Shown piece by piece: positions 26,624 to 35,844 of a stretch of 64,000 nt of DNA. Each line of letters starts with the position of its first letter. The stretch's first letter is position 1. Where the stretch lies: the NCBI GenBank assembly GCA_947259485.1, contig CAMYLU010000009.1, forward strand, positions 7,585 to 71,584. The letters are read 5' to 3'. The position numbers and the translations under genes are program-made. The DNA comes from an uncultured Gammaproteobacteria bacterium (GTDB lineage Bacteria > Pseudomonadota > Gammaproteobacteria > GCA-001735895). The notes beneath the pieces were generated by a model. It searched no databases, was not told where the DNA came from, and worked only from the letters and a program-made list of their open reading frames with translations.

Positions 26624-26641
26624 TGTAGGACTAGTCCTACA
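26624..26641. promoter_or_regulatory. 18-bp perfect palindrome upstream of pip
   Basis: TGTAGGACT is followed by its exact reverse complement. It lies 28 bp before the pip ATG, within the probable 5' leader, where a bound dimer would block transcription or the element could form an mRNA hairpin near the ribosome site. It has the same ACTAGT centre as the CRP-type palindrome at 1659-1680, but its arms are different. Confidence 0.55.
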
Positions 26642-26668
26642 TCAATCAACCGGAGATTCGCAACGCGG

Positions 26669-27613
26669 ATGTTATACCCTGCCATACAGCCCTATAAAAC
26701 CTGCCGTTTTCCAGTTTCTGATCTGCACACCTTATATATAGAAGAATGTGGTAACCCTGACGGCGTGCCGATAGTTTTCCTGCACGGGGGCCCTGGTGGT
26801 TCATGCGAACCCGGGCATCGACGTTTCTTTAATCCCGAGGCTTACCGAATCGTACTTTTTGATCAACGCGGCAGTGGAAAATCGAGACCCCACGCCAGCC
26901 TCGAGGACAATACCACCTGGGACCTCGTCGCCGACCTGGAGAAAATTCGTGATTTCCTGGAAATCGACAGGTGGGTTGTGTTTGGAGGTTCGTGGGGTTC
27001 GACCCTGGCCCTGGCCTATGCCCAATCACATCCGAAACAGGTGTTGGGATTAATTTTACGCGGTATATTTTTAGGTCGGCAAGAAGATGTGAGCTGGTTC
27101 TTTAATGGCGAGGCCGCGCGTATTTTCCCGGAGGCCTGGGAACATTTCATCGAGCCGATTCCGGCGCAGGAACGGGGAGATATTATCGCGGCCTACTACC
27201 AGCGACTTACCAGCAACAATGAAATTGTGCGCATGGGTGCTGCCAAGGCCTGGTCAATCTGGGAAGGGTCTTCGGTGACTTTACTGCCGGATAAAAACGT
27301 TGTTGACCATTTTAGCGACCCGCATATTGCACTCAGTATTGCCCGGATTGAATGCCATTATTTTTGTAACAACTGTTTTCTGGAGCCTAACCAGTTGATT
27401 GCAGACATGGCGAGTATCAGTCATGTTCCCGGATACATCGTGCATGGGCGTTACGACATGGTATGCCCGATCGATCAGGCTTTTCTGCTGAAGCAACACT
27501 GGGAAGAAGCCAGGCTCAGGGTTATCGATGATGCCGGTCACGCGGTAACCGAGAAAGGGATAGCGAATGCACTGGTTGAAAGCTGTAATTCGATGCTGGA
27601 AATCCTGGATTGA
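26669..27613 (+). CDS. pip: Proline iminopeptidase
   Basis: A 314-residue alpha/beta hydrolase that removes N-terminal proline from peptides (S33 family). The oxyanion region is HGGPGGSCEPGHRRFF, the nucleophile elbow is GGSWGSTLALAYAQSHP (serine near 110), the acid lies in GRYDMVCP (near 267) and the histidine in DDAGHAVTEKG (near 294). The ATG at 26669 is preferred because homologues start near MLYPAIQPYKT and a GGAG lies 13 bp upstream; a TTG at 26594 would add 25 atypical residues. The stop overlaps the dtd start (TTGA). Confidence 0.95.
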   Translation: MLYPAIQPYKTCRFPVSDLHTLYIEECGNPDGVPIVFLHGGPGGSCEPGHRRFFNPEAYRIVLFDQRGSGKSRPHASLEDNTTWDLVADLEKIRDFLEIDRWVVFGGSWGSTLALAYAQSHPKQVLGLILRGIFLGRQEDVSWFFNGEAARIFPEAWEHFIEPIPAQERGDIIAAYYQRLTSNNEIVRMGAAKAWSIWEGSSVTLLPDKNVVDHFSDPHIALSIARIECHYFCNNCFLEPNQLIADMASISHVPGYIVHGRYDMVCPIDQAFLLKQHWEEARLRVIDDAGHAVTEKGIANALVESCNSMLEILD

Positions 27614-28044
27614 TTACCCTGCTGCAGCGTGTCAGCGAAGCGCGGGTTGATGTTGCCGAGGCAACAATAGCCCGGGTTGGTCGGGGCATCCTGGTGCTGG
27701 TCGGAATACAGGCGGATGACGACGAGTCGCGCGCCCGCTATTTCATCGATCGAATGCTAAATTACCGTGTCTTTGCAGACTCTGACGGCAAGATGAACCT
27801 GTCGTTGATCGATATCGAAGGCGGGTTGTTGCTGGTGCCCCAGTTTACCCTGGCAGCCAATACCAAGAAGGGGCGGCGCCCGAGTTTTACCTCCGCCGCA
27901 AGCCCGCAACATGGTAAACGAATCTTCGATATCATGATCGACTATGCGCGAGCGGGTTATCAGCAGGTTGCCTGCGGACAGTTTGGTGCCGATATGAGGG
28001 TTCATCTGGTCAATGATGGCCCGGTAACTTTTATCCTCGATTGA
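27610..28044 (+). CDS. dtd: D-aminoacyl-tRNA deacylase
   Basis: A 144-residue homodimeric enzyme that hydrolyses D-aminoacyl-tRNA (and glycyl-tRNA-Ala), preventing D-amino acid entry into protein. The signature VPQFTLAANTKKGRRPSF (about 76-93) and the cross-subunit NDGPVTFILD at the C terminus are intact. It starts with a TTG overlapping the pip stop; no ATG fits the conserved N terminus (ITLLQRVSEARV). The length is that of E. coli Dtd (145). pip-dtd is a common pair in gammaproteobacteria. Confidence 0.96.
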   Translation: MITLLQRVSEARVDVAEATIARVGRGILVLVGIQADDDESRARYFIDRMLNYRVFADSDGKMNLSLIDIEGGLLLVPQFTLAANTKKGRRPSFTSAASPQHGKRIFDIMIDYARAGYQQVACGQFGADMRVHLVNDGPVTFILD

Positions 28045-28137
28045 GACAGTGCAGAAGGTTACCGATTAAGGCTCGAATTTACCTACGATGTCGATTATCA
28101 TCAGCAGCCTCTCAACACCTGCCTGAATGGGTTAAAG

Positions 28138-28731
28138 ATGTCAGACCGTAGTGCAAAAGTCAGCCGCAAAACACTGGAAACCCAGATCAGTGTTGAGCTC
28201 AACCTCGACGGACAGGGAAACTCGAATTTCGATACCGGAATTCCGTTCCTCGAGCATATGCTTGAGCAAATAGCCCGTCATGGCTCGTTTGACCTGGCAA
28301 TATCTGCCACTGGAGACCTGGATATCGATGACCATCATACCGTCGAGGATATCGGCATAACCCTCGGCCAGGCATTTAACAAGGCGCTTGCGGATAAAAA
28401 GGGGATCATGCGTTACGGCCATGCCTACGTGCCATTAGATGAAGCCTTGTCGCGGGTCGTAATCGATTTTTCAGGCCGTCCCGGGATTGAGTACCGGGTA
28501 AAATTCTCTCGACCCCGTATCGGCCGGTTCGATGTCGACCTCATTCACGAGTTCTTCCAGGGTTTTGTCAATCATGCGCCGGCGACACTGCACATCGATA
28601 ACCTCGCCGGCCAAAATGCACACCACATTGCAGAGACCATGTTCAAGGCTTTTGGTCGCGCGTTGCGCTATGCCGTTTCCAGGGACGAACGCATGCGGGG
28701 TGTGATTCCTTCGACCAAGGGATCGCTCTAG
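28138..28731 (+). CDS. hisB: Imidazoleglycerol-phosphate dehydratase
   Basis: A 197-residue manganese enzyme of histidine synthesis, step seven. The metal-binding repeats are visible as [10 protein letters not shown] (about 63-72) and the second half [20 protein letters not shown]. It is the monofunctional form: the N-terminal histidinol-phosphatase domain of enteric HisB is missing, so another phosphatase must supply step nine. It begins the hisBHAFIE run. The 93-bp gap before it contains no histidine-codon leader. Confidence 0.97.
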   Translation: MSDRSAKVSRKTLETQISVELNLDGQGNSNFDTGIPFLEHMLEQIARHGSFDLAISATGDLDIDDHHTVEDIGITLGQAFNKALADKKGIMRYGHAYVPLDEALSRVVIDFSGRPGIEYRVKFSRPRIGRFDVDLIHEFFQGFVNHAPATLHIDNLAGQNAHHIAETMFKAFGRALRYAVSRDERMRGVIPSTKGSL

Positions 28732-28734
28732 CTC

Positions 28735-29382
28735 ATGCAGACAATTGCCGTTGTCGATTACGGCATGGGTAATCTCCGCTCGGTCGTTAACGCGCTGCAA
28801 GTCGTTGCGGATGATCGTGACCAGGTAATTTTAACCTCTGACCCGGCGCAGGTACTGCAAGCAGACCGCGTCGTGTTCCCGGGGCAGGGTGCCGCCGGGG
28901 ACTGTATGCGTGCCATCGATGAATACGGGCTGCGTGAATCAATCACGGTTGCCGCGCAGCAACGCCCCTTTCTCGGAATCTGCATGGGTTTGCAGGTGCT
29001 GATAGAACATAGCGAAGAAAACCAGGGCACTGCATGCCTGGGGATTTTCAAAGGCCAGGTAAAGTATTTTGGTGATGGCCATAAGGACCAAAGCGGCGTT
29101 AAACTAAAAGTTCCGCACATGGGCTGGAATCGCGTGACACAAACCCAATCACATCCGCTTTGGCATTCGATAGCTGATGACAGCAGATTTTACTTCGTGC
29201 ACAGTTATTATCTCGAGGTTGAAACGCCGGACCTGCTGGCAGGTGTCACCGATTATGGTTTCAGTTTTACCAGTGCGATCGCACGGGATAACCTGTTCGC
29301 GTTGCAATGTCACCCTGAAAAAAGTGCGGATGCAGGTCTGCAGTTGCTGCGAAATTTTGTCAACTGGGATGGTCGGCCATGA
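28735..29382 (+). CDS. hisH: Imidazole glycerol phosphate synthase, glutaminase subunit
   Basis: A 215-residue class I glutamine amidotransferase that feeds ammonia to HisF. The nucleophile elbow is [10 protein letters not shown] (cysteine near 83), and the His-Glu pair is in QCHPEKS near residue 194. It starts 3 bp after the hisB stop and overlaps hisA by 4 bp. Its partner HisF is encoded two genes later. Assignment is secure. Confidence 0.97.
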   Translation: MQTIAVVDYGMGNLRSVVNALQVVADDRDQVILTSDPAQVLQADRVVFPGQGAAGDCMRAIDEYGLRESITVAAQQRPFLGICMGLQVLIEHSEENQGTACLGIFKGQVKYFGDGHKDQSGVKLKVPHMGWNRVTQTQSHPLWHSIADDSRFYFVHSYYLEVETPDLLAGVTDYGFSFTSAIARDNLFALQCHPEKSADAGLQLLRNFVNWDGRP

Positions 29383-30110
29383 TTTTGATTCCGGCGATTG
29401 ATCTAAAGCAAGGTCACTGCGTGCGACTGCGCCAGGGCAACATGGACGACAGTACCGTGTTTTCCGAGGATCCGGTGGCAATGGCAGGCAAATGGGTGGA
29501 CCAGGGTTGCAGTCGACTGCACCTGGTCGATCTTGATGGCGCCTTCGAAGGTGAGCCGGTTAATGCGGATGTCATTGAGGAGATCTGTAACTCCTTTCCC
29601 GATTTGCCGATTCAAATTGGTGGGGGCATTCGCAATACTGCTACCGTTGAGTCATATCTCGAAGCCGGTGTCAAATATGTCATTATCGGCACCATGGCGG
29701 TAAAACGCCCTGAATTCATTACCCAGCTATGTGCCGAGTTTCCGGGCAACGTGATCGTTGGTATCGATGCCAAGGATGGCATGGTGGCAGTCCATGGCTG
29801 GGCCGAGAACTCGGATCACAGTGCGCAGGAATTGGCGTTACGCTTCGAGGACCAGGGCGTCGCTGCCATTGTTTATACTGATATCAACCGCGATGGCATG
29901 ATGCAGGGTGTTAATGTCGAAGCCACGCGCCAGCTGGCCGAATCGGTCGGCGTTCCGGTCATCGCCTCGGGAGGTGTTACCGATATGGAATGCATTGTCG
30001 AACTCAACGCTGTCAAGGATTCAGGCATACAGGGTGTCATCATTGGTCGTGCCCTGTATGAGCGTACCATCAGCCTTACCGAGGCGCAGGCCTATATTGA
30101 TCAGAATTAG
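29379..30110 (+). CDS. hisA: Phosphoribosylformimino-5-aminoimidazole carboxamide ribotide isomerase
   Basis: A 243-residue TIM-barrel isomerase acting just before HisHF. The catalytic base Asp8 lies in [19 protein letters not shown], and the acid is the aspartate in [12 protein letters not shown] (near 169). Phosphate loops QIGGGIRN and ASGGV are present. The two-fold half-barrel repeat shared with HisF is evident. It overlaps hisH by 4 bp and precedes hisF by 15 bp. Confidence 0.97.
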   Translation: MILIPAIDLKQGHCVRLRQGNMDDSTVFSEDPVAMAGKWVDQGCSRLHLVDLDGAFEGEPVNADVIEEICNSFPDLPIQIGGGIRNTATVESYLEAGVKYVIIGTMAVKRPEFITQLCAEFPGNVIVGIDAKDGMVAVHGWAENSDHSAQELALRFEDQGVAAIVYTDINRDGMMQGVNVEATRQLAESVGVPVIASGGVTDMECIVELNAVKDSGIQGVIIGRALYERTISLTEAQAYIDQN

Positions 30111-30125
30111 TCTGATCCTGCTCAA

Positions 30126-30902
30126 ATGTCGCTAGCAAAACGCATTATCCCCTGTCTTGATGTTGACAACGGCCGTGTGGTCAAGGGCGTCAAGTTTGTC
30201 GATATCCGTGATGCCGGCGATCCGGTTGAAAATGCACGTCGCTATAACCTTGAAGGGGCCGATGAATTAACTTTTCTCGATATCACCGCGAGTTCGGACG
30301 ACCGCGATACCATGGTGCACGTGGTCGAGGATGTAGCGCGTGAAGTTTTCATCCCGCTGACGGTGGGTGGTGGCATCCGCGAGTTAGCGGATATCCGGCG
30401 CATGCTGAACGCCGGCGCCGACAAGGTCAGCATCAATACCGCGGCAGTGTTCAATCCCGAGTTTGTTGCCGCCGCGGCAGACAAGTTCGGCTCCCAATGT
30501 ATCGTGGTCGCGGTCGATGCAAAACGGGTCAGCGCCGAGGATGAACCAGGACGCTGGGAGATTTTTACCCACGGTGGTCGTAAACCGACCGGCATCGATA
30601 CGCTTGAATGGGTGCAAAAAATGGATGCTTACGGTGCCGGTGAAATTCTTTTGACCAGTATGGACCGTGATGGCACTAAAATAGGCTTTGATAACGAGTT
30701 AACCCGGCAGGTGTCAGAAGTGGTGAGAGTTCCTGTGATTGCATCGGGCGGCGTCGGTAATTTGCAGCACCTGGCCGACGGTATTCTGCAAGGAAAAGCC
30801 GACGCGGTCCTCGCTGCAAGTATTTTTCATTTTGGCGAATATCGTATCAGCGAAGCCAAGGCGTTTATGCGAGCCCGGGGAATCGAGGTGCGGGATGACT
30901 GA
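30126..30902 (+). CDS. hisF: Imidazole glycerol phosphate synthase, cyclase subunit
   Basis: A 258-residue TIM-barrel cyclase that joins ammonia from HisH to PRFAR, giving imidazole glycerol phosphate and AICAR. The catalytic aspartates are in [15 protein letters not shown] (Asp11) and VAVDAKR (near 130). Loops TVGGGIRE and ASGGVGN bind phosphate. Length equals E. coli HisF. Its last codons overlap hisI by 8 bp. Confidence 0.97.
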   Translation: MSLAKRIIPCLDVDNGRVVKGVKFVDIRDAGDPVENARRYNLEGADELTFLDITASSDDRDTMVHVVEDVAREVFIPLTVGGGIRELADIRRMLNAGADKVSINTAAVFNPEFVAAAADKFGSQCIVVAVDAKRVSAEDEPGRWEIFTHGGRKPTGIDTLEWVQKMDAYGAGEILLTSMDRDGTKIGFDNELTRQVSEVVRVPVIASGGVGNLQHLADGILQGKADAVLAASIFHFGEYRISEAKAFMRARGIEVRDD

Positions 30903-31278
30903 CTGGATTGACAAGCTCGACTGGAATAGCGATGGCCTGGTCCCTGCAATTGCCCAGGATTATCAAACTGGCGAAGTATTGATGCTGGCCTGGATGAACC
31001 GTGAAGCGTTGCAACTGAGCAGTGAGCAGGGTCGCGCGGTATACTGGTCGAGATCGCGCCAAAAGCTGTGGTTTAAGGGCGAAGAGTCCGGACACGACCA
31101 GCGATTACGCGAAATCCGTGTCGATTGCGATGCCGATGTGGTGTTGATGCAGGTCGAACAGATTGGAGGAATTGCCTGCCATACGGGTCGGCGGCGCTGT
31201 TTCTTTCGTGTTTTAAAGGATGGAGAGTGGCAAATCGATGAAGAAATTATCAAAAATCCCGACGAGATTTATCGATGA
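30895..31278 (+). CDS. hisI: Phosphoribosyl-AMP cyclohydrolase
   Basis: A 127-residue zinc enzyme, step three of histidine synthesis. The conserved blocks are [10 protein letters not shown] (about 28-37), [18 protein letters not shown] (about 46-63), the metal aspartates in DCDADVVL and the cysteine in [14 protein letters not shown]. It is a separate gene rather than the HisIE fusion of enterics. The start at 30895 (ATGACTGACTGG) fits the family N terminus; it overlaps the end of hisF. The stop overlaps the hisE start (ATGA). Confidence 0.96.
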   Translation: MTDWIDKLDWNSDGLVPAIAQDYQTGEVLMLAWMNREALQLSSEQGRAVYWSRSRQKLWFKGEESGHDQRLREIRVDCDADVVLMQVEQIGGIACHTGRRRCFFRVLKDGEWQIDEEIIKNPDEIYR

Positions 31279-31601
31279 GTGATGATATACTCCTGCGCCT
31301 GATGACAGTACTGGCATCGAGAAAAGACGCGGACCCCGAATCTTCGTACGTAGCGGGTTTGTATGATCAAGGACTCGATTCCATATTGAAAAAAATCGGT
31401 GAAGAGTCAGCTGAAACAATCATTGCCGCAAAATCAGGCGATAAACAGCAAATTGTTTATGAGACTGCGGACCTTTGGTTCCATTGCATGGTGATGCTGG
31501 CACAACAGAATTTAGATGCTAGGCTGGTACTTGAAGAACTGGAGCGTCGCTTCGGCGTTTCAGGTATCGAAGAAAAAGCCGCACGTGAACAGAGTAAATG
31601 A
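31275..31601 (+). CDS. hisE: Phosphoribosyl-ATP pyrophosphatase
   Basis: A 108-residue all-alpha MazG-like hydrolase for step two of histidine synthesis. The metal-binding block [18 protein letters not shown] (about 38-55) and [14 protein letters not shown] (about 60-73) are intact. It ends the histidine gene run and is followed after 8 bp by tatA, an arrangement common in gammaproteobacteria, so the Tat genes may be served by the his transcript. Confidence 0.96.
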   Translation: MSDDILLRLMTVLASRKDADPESSYVAGLYDQGLDSILKKIGEESAETIIAAKSGDKQQIVYETADLWFHCMVMLAQQNLDARLVLEELERRFGVSGIEEKAAREQSK

Positions 31602-31609
31602 GGTGAAAC

Positions 31610-31828
31610 ATGGGTTTTGGTGGAATTAGTATCTGGTCGCTGTTATTGATCCTGGCGATCGTGATCCTGTTGTTTGGCACCAAGAAACTGCGCAATGTCG
31701 GCGGAGATCTGGGTGGCGCAATCAGGAGTTTCAAAAAATCGGTTAAAGACGAGGAAGTCGGGAAAGACGAGACGGAATCCGAGAGCCAGATTATCGAAGG
31801 CAAGGTGAAAGAAGAAGACAAGGTTTAA
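31610..31828 (+). CDS. tatA: Sec-independent translocase subunit TatA
   Basis: A 72-residue protein with one N-terminal transmembrane helix (about 6-21), the conserved [22 protein letters not shown] amphipathic segment and a charged, soluble tail. TatA oligomerises to form the pore through which folded twin-arginine proteins cross the inner membrane. An AGGTGA ribosome site lies before the ATG. tatB follows after 47 bp. Confidence 0.96.
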   Translation: MGFGGISIWSLLLILAIVILLFGTKKLRNVGGDLGGAIRSFKKSVKDEEVGKDETESESQIIEGKVKEEDKV

Positions 31829-31875
31829 GCCACTTTTGAGCTGGTTTCTTCTTATTCGAACTGACAAAAAATAAA

Positions 31876-32304
31876 ATGTTTGACATGGGCTTCACCGAGA
31901 TGATGCTGATTGGCATCGTCGCGCTAATTGTCATTGGTCCCGAACGTCTGCCCGGAGTAGCGCGCACTGCGGGTAAGTATTTTGGTCGGCTGAAGCGATT
32001 CATGACCAGTGTAAAGGCGGATGTCGAACAGGAATTGCGCGCCGATGAATTACGCCAGATTCTTGCAGATCAGCAACGCGAGCTCGATACCATAAAAGAC
32101 TCGATGAATGTCGCGGGCAAGGCATTCGAAAAAGAAGTCAACGACGTCAGTGCTGCCGGAGAGTCGCTTGCGGAAAGCCTCGACGCAACCCCTTCAACCT
32201 CCGAGCAAAACAGCGCAGCAGACACGGTCGAACCTGAATCAACCCCCAGGAAAAAAAAGCCGAAGTCAGTTCCGAAAGACCAGGCCGATGATGTCAAATC
32301 ATGA
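31876..32304 (+). CDS. tatB: Sec-independent translocase subunit TatB
   Basis: A 142-residue protein with N-terminal [20 protein letters not shown], the glutamate-containing helix and the [11 protein letters not shown] hinge typical of TatB. A long amphipathic helix and an acidic/proline tail follow. TatB and TatC form the receptor for twin-arginine signal peptides. The stop overlaps the tatC ATG (ATGA). Confidence 0.96.
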   Translation: MFDMGFTEMMLIGIVALIVIGPERLPGVARTAGKYFGRLKRFMTSVKADVEQELRADELRQILADQQRELDTIKDSMNVAGKAFEKEVNDVSAAGESLAESLDATPSTSEQNSAADTVEPESTPRKKKPKSVPKDQADDVKS

Positions 32305-33182
32305 CTGAAGAAGATAATCCGGAGCAAAGTGCCAGCGGCAGCCTGATGTCACACCTGGTAGAGCTGCGCGATCGCGTGGTGCGGATGGTGGTTGCGATCC
32401 TGGTGATTTTCCTGGGCCTGTTTTACTGGGCCAACGATATTTACGTTTACCTGGCGGAGCCGTTGACGCGGCATTTACCCGAAGGCGCCAACATGATCGC
32501 GATCGAGGTCGCTTCGCCTTTCCTGACCCCTTTCAAGCTGGTGTTAATGCTATCGGTTTTCCTGGCGATGCCGGTGATTCTCTATCAGTGCTGGTCGTTC
32601 GTGGCGCCGGGACTTTATGCCAACGAAAAACGCATTGCCGGACCACTGCTGGTATCCAGCATCCTGCTATTTTATGCCGGGGTGTCTTTCGCCTACTTCA
32701 TTGTGTTCCCGCTGGTATTCGCGTTTTTTACCAGCATTGGCCCCGAGATGGTCAATATTTCGACCGACATCGGGCGTTACCTCGATTTCGTGCTGGCGCT
32801 GTTTTTTGGCTTCGGGCTTGCCTTTGAGGTTCCGATTGCGACCATAATCCTGGTCGCGATTGGTTTTACAACCCCAAAAAAGCTCAGCGAAAAGCGTCCA
32901 TTTGTAATAGTCGGCGCTTTTATCCTCGGCATGTTGTTAACGCCACCCGACGTGATATCGCAAGTGTTACTGGCCTTGCCAGTTTGGGTGTTGTTCGAGG
33001 CGGGTTTGATTGCATCGAGGATTATTTTCAAGGATCGTGATTTCGACGAGGAAGACGATGAAGATGGGGACCTGGAAGATGAAAACTCTGCTGTGCCCGA
33101 TCATCAGCCCCTGACTGACGAGGAAATGGAAGCTGAACTCGACCAGGCGGAAGCCGACGAAGCGCGGGTCGACAAGTCATAA
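32301..33182 (+). CDS. tatC: Sec-independent translocase subunit TatC
   Basis: A 293-residue six-helix inner-membrane protein. The N-terminal [13 protein letters not shown] segment (about 14-26), FxSFV-like [12 protein letters not shown] and the [10 protein letters not shown] region are characteristic of the signal-peptide receptor. Compared with E. coli TatC (258) it has an extra acidic C-terminal tail of about 45 residues (from [14 protein letters not shown] onward). A client is encoded in the window: the TRAP binding protein at 51854-52951. Confidence 0.96.
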   Translation: MTEEDNPEQSASGSLMSHLVELRDRVVRMVVAILVIFLGLFYWANDIYVYLAEPLTRHLPEGANMIAIEVASPFLTPFKLVLMLSVFLAMPVILYQCWSFVAPGLYANEKRIAGPLLVSSILLFYAGVSFAYFIVFPLVFAFFTSIGPEMVNISTDIGRYLDFVLALFFGFGLAFEVPIATIILVAIGFTTPKKLSEKRPFVIVGAFILGMLLTPPDVISQVLLALPVWVLFEAGLIASRIIFKDRDFDEEDDEDGDLEDENSAVPDHQPLTDEEMEAELDQAEADEARVDKS

Positions 33183-33217
33183 CTTAATAAATCGCCTCAC
33201 TGTCCGATAACCCCGGT

Positions 33218-33757
33218 ATGAGCAGATGTTCTAACATAGCGGCTTTGCTGTGCCTTATTGTGGCATCAATTCAGCCCGCCATGGCATTGGAGCTGTTCGG
33301 TGTCAGCCTCCAGTCCACCAACCGATCTGAACTGCGCAGCGCTGTCAAGGCAGCCGGCGTGGTGTTGATTCGTGAAGGTGGTAAGGAGAACTGGTTTGAT
33401 GTTTATGACAGTTCGAGGGCGCTCGCCGGATCGTCTCGGCTCTACCTCGGTTTTGTCAAACAGGATCTGCGTTTCGCCTTTGCCGAATACGAATTCGGGA
33501 ATTTGATTTCGAGGCAATTATTGAGCAATTTGAGCGCTAAGTATGGTGCCGCCGAAATTATCGAGGGAAGCTTTATATCCGACCGCAAGTACCGTTGGCA
33601 ACGTGATGGAATCGACATTGAGCTTAGCAGTGACTGGCGAAATCATAAGTCCCGACTGAGCTACATTAATCCCGCTAATATGGCCGATTTGCTTGCCGAA
33701 CGATCCGCCTATAAGGTCCAGACTGAAGCTATCGCTGGGGAAGTTTCCTTTTACTAG
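33218..33757 (+). CDS. Exported protein of unknown function
   Basis: I do not recognise this 179-residue protein. A Sec-type signal peptide is visible (hydrophobic core about 7-18, probable cleavage after QPAMA near residue 23). The mature part mixes beta-like segments (LRFAFAEYEF, KYRWQRDGIDIELS) with a helix near the C terminus and has no cysteines, so it is probably a small soluble periplasmic domain. It follows tatC by 35 bp on the same strand but has no clear ribosome site. The region after it (33758-33866) holds a CGGTT/AACCG stem and no gene. No function is proposed. Confidence 0.7.
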   Translation: MSRCSNIAALLCLIVASIQPAMALELFGVSLQSTNRSELRSAVKAAGVVLIREGGKENWFDVYDSSRALAGSSRLYLGFVKQDLRFAFAEYEFGNLISRQLLSNLSAKYGAAEIIEGSFISDRKYRWQRDGIDIELSSDWRNHKSRLSYINPANMADLLAERSAYKVQTEAIAGEVSFY

Positions 33758-33866
33758 GTACCGTTGGTCGCGGTTTTTGAACCGTTAGTCCCTGCTGCTT
33801 TCGATATCCGGGCGAAAACAGTTAATTTGGCTAGACTTAACCTGTTTACCTGACGATGGTGAAGTT

Positions 33867-34133
33867 ATGAATGTAACTGATTCAGCAAGGCCTCAATATA
33901 CTAATTCCGATGCCGCCCGCAGCGCGGTCGAAGGAATTCGCGAGCAGCTTGAGCGCCTCGACCAAAACGTAGCCGAAGTTGCCCAGGACGAGAACAGCGA
34001 CGCCTTTGCACCGGGTTCACGTGACCGTGCGCTGGTTGAGCAGAATGAAATCGTGCAGGCCGTGCGCGCCAACGCCAGGTCGCTGGAAGCCTCCAACCAG
34101 GCGCTTGGAACAATCATCGATATCAAGGTTTAA
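33867..34133 (+). CDS. Small protein with flagellar-rod-like C terminus
   Basis: An 88-residue protein without a signal peptide. The N-terminal 45 residues are polar and helical. The last 35 (from LVEQNEIVQAVRANARSLEA to IIDIKV) resemble the C-terminal helix of flagellar rod and hook proteins, where a run like 'NAYEANAKVIKTADEMLGTLLDIKV' is typical. It lacks the rest of a rod protein. No flagellar gene is nearby. It could be a relic, or a small protein using that helix for self-association. A weak ribosome site (GGTGAA) precedes the ATG. The coding call is good; function is unknown. Confidence 0.7.
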   Translation: MNVTDSARPQYTNSDAARSAVEGIREQLERLDQNVAEVAQDENSDAFAPGSRDRALVEQNEIVQAVRANARSLEASNQALGTIIDIKV

Positions 34134-34231
34134 ACAACTGAGAGTCAAAATACAAGTAACAGGATTGTTAACCCGAATCGGGTTTTACGGTATGATTCAA
34201 CCCTGTCCAGACCGTAGTTTCGATTATCTCA

Positions 34232-35779
34232 ATGACGACCAAACCCGGGACGCTGCGCCGTCCGACTCTGCTGTGCATCCTGGATGGATTCGGGATTAAT
34301 GCCGACCCTACGCATAATGCGATCATTCAGGCCAGCACGCCCAATTTCGATCATTATTTTTCCGCCTACCCGATGACTACCCTGGAAGCATCCGGACGTG
34401 GTGTGGGCCTGCCTGTCGGTCAGATGGGTAATTCTGAGGTCGGGCACATGACTATCGGTAGCGGTACTATCGTCAAGCAGGACCTGGTGCGCATAGACGA
34501 TGCCATCGAGGACGGCAGTTTCTTTGAGAATCCCGCCTTACTCGGCGCGGTGCAAACCGCGAAAGCTGCTAATCGACCGCTGCATCTCGTTGGCCTGGTT
34601 TCAGACGGTGGCGTACACAGCCATATCGATCACCTGTGCGCACTGATAAGACTATGTCATCAAAATGCGGTCGTGCCTCAGGTACACATGATCACCGATG
34701 GACGTGATACCGCACCCCAGGCGGCGTTATCCTACTTGCCCGATCTCGAGACATTACTGGAACAATGCGGCGGCCATATCGGAACGGTATCGGGACGTTA
34801 TTACGCGATGGATCGTGATCAACGCTGGGATCGCGTTGAGCTTGCCTGGAACAATATCGTGCATGGCAAGGGTATTGGCGCCAAATCGGCACAGGCGGCT
34901 ATCCAGCAAAGTTATGATAACGGCAAAAATGATGAATTTATCCTGCCGACTCATTTACCGGGCTTGCAGACCCTGCAACCCGGAGACGAAATGATTTTCT
35001 TTAATTTTCGCAATGACCGTGTGCGCCAGATCTGTGCCGCCCTTACGTTAGTCGAGTTTGATGAATTTGAGCGCGGTCCGGGTTATCGCCCGATCACGGT
35101 TACCTGCATGACACATTACGATTCCCGGCTCGAGTCTCCGGTCGCGTTTGCGCCGACTCAACCAGAAACAACCCTGGGTAGCGTTATCAGTGACGCCGGC
35201 CTGACACAGTTACATTGCGCCGAAACCGAGAAATACGCGCATGTTACGTTTTTCTTTAACGGCGGCCGCGAGGAGCCGTATCCGGGTGAAGAGCGCAGCT
35301 TGATCCAGTCACCGCGGGTCGCCACCTATGACCTGCAACCTGAAATGAGCGCGCCCGAAGTGGCGGATCGGGTTATCGAGGCAATGCAATCTGGCAGCTA
35401 TGACTTTATCGTAGTCAATTTTGCCAACGGCGATATGGTTGGGCATACCGCGATACGCGATGCGATTATCAAGGCCGTGGAAGCGCTGGACCGCGAAGTC
35501 GGGCGGGTAATTGAAGCCGCTATTGCGAGTAACTACGCGGTCGTTTTGACCGCCGACCATGGTAATTGCGATGAGATGGTGGATCCGGAGACGGGTAAGC
35601 CGCATACCCAGCACTCCAATCATCCAGTGCCGTGCCTGGTTATCGATAGCGACGTAAACACCCTCGAACAGGGTGGAAACCTGTCCGCAATAGCGCCGAC
35701 CGTACTGCAGTTAATGGGTATTCCGCAACCCGTGGCGATGACCGGAAGATCGGTCATTAGTGATAGCCTCGCGAAATAA
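34232..35779 (+). CDS. gpmI: 2,3-bisphosphoglycerate-independent phosphoglycerate mutase
   Basis: A 515-residue glycolytic enzyme converting 3- and 2-phosphoglycerate with two manganese ions. The alkaline-phosphatase-like core begins LCILDGFGIN (metal Asp), and the phosphoserine sits in QMGNSEVGHM (Ser near 70). Further ligands lie in ADHGNCDEM and the C-terminal HTQHSNHP. The inserted phosphotransferase domain spans about 90-305. Length equals E. coli GpmI (514). It is monocistronic; no strong ribosome site is visible. The short AACCCGA/TCGGGTT palindrome before it (34166-34182) may be the end of the preceding transcript. Confidence 0.96.
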   Translation: MTTKPGTLRRPTLLCILDGFGINADPTHNAIIQASTPNFDHYFSAYPMTTLEASGRGVGLPVGQMGNSEVGHMTIGSGTIVKQDLVRIDDAIEDGSFFENPALLGAVQTAKAANRPLHLVGLVSDGGVHSHIDHLCALIRLCHQNAVVPQVHMITDGRDTAPQAALSYLPDLETLLEQCGGHIGTVSGRYYAMDRDQRWDRVELAWNNIVHGKGIGAKSAQAAIQQSYDNGKNDEFILPTHLPGLQTLQPGDEMIFFNFRNDRVRQICAALTLVEFDEFERGPGYRPITVTCMTHYDSRLESPVAFAPTQPETTLGSVISDAGLTQLHCAETEKYAHVTFFFNGGREEPYPGEERSLIQSPRVATYDLQPEMSAPEVADRVIEAMQSGSYDFIVVNFANGDMVGHTAIRDAIIKAVEALDREVGRVIEAAIASNYAVVLTADHGNCDEMVDPETGKPHTQHSNHPVPCLVIDSDVNTLEQGGNLSAIAPTVLQLMGIPQPVAMTGRSVISDSLAK

Positions 35780-35844
35780 CCTTGATTACCTGTGCAAATT
35801 TAGTGATGATTACAGATTAAGTAGTGCGCGATTAAATAATAAAC

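Larger units (their letters stand above)
26359..26668. other. 310-bp intergenic region upstream of pip
   Basis: No gene is visible. It contains an 8-bp inverted repeat with a 10-bp spacer at 26540-26565 and an 18-bp perfect palindrome at 26624-26641, both probably operators for the pip-dtd unit. A CTGCC/GGCAG stem after ttcA (near 26390) is followed by A rather than T residues, so it is not a terminator for the plus strand. Confidence 0.6.

Noticed and set aside
26359-26668. Hairpin after ttcA as a terminator
   Set aside because: The CTGCC/GGCAG stem is followed by A residues on the plus strand, not T.
28088-28126. Small open frame before hisB as a histidine attenuator leader
   Set aside because: The 12-codon frame has no histidine codon, and no terminator/antiterminator pair is visible.
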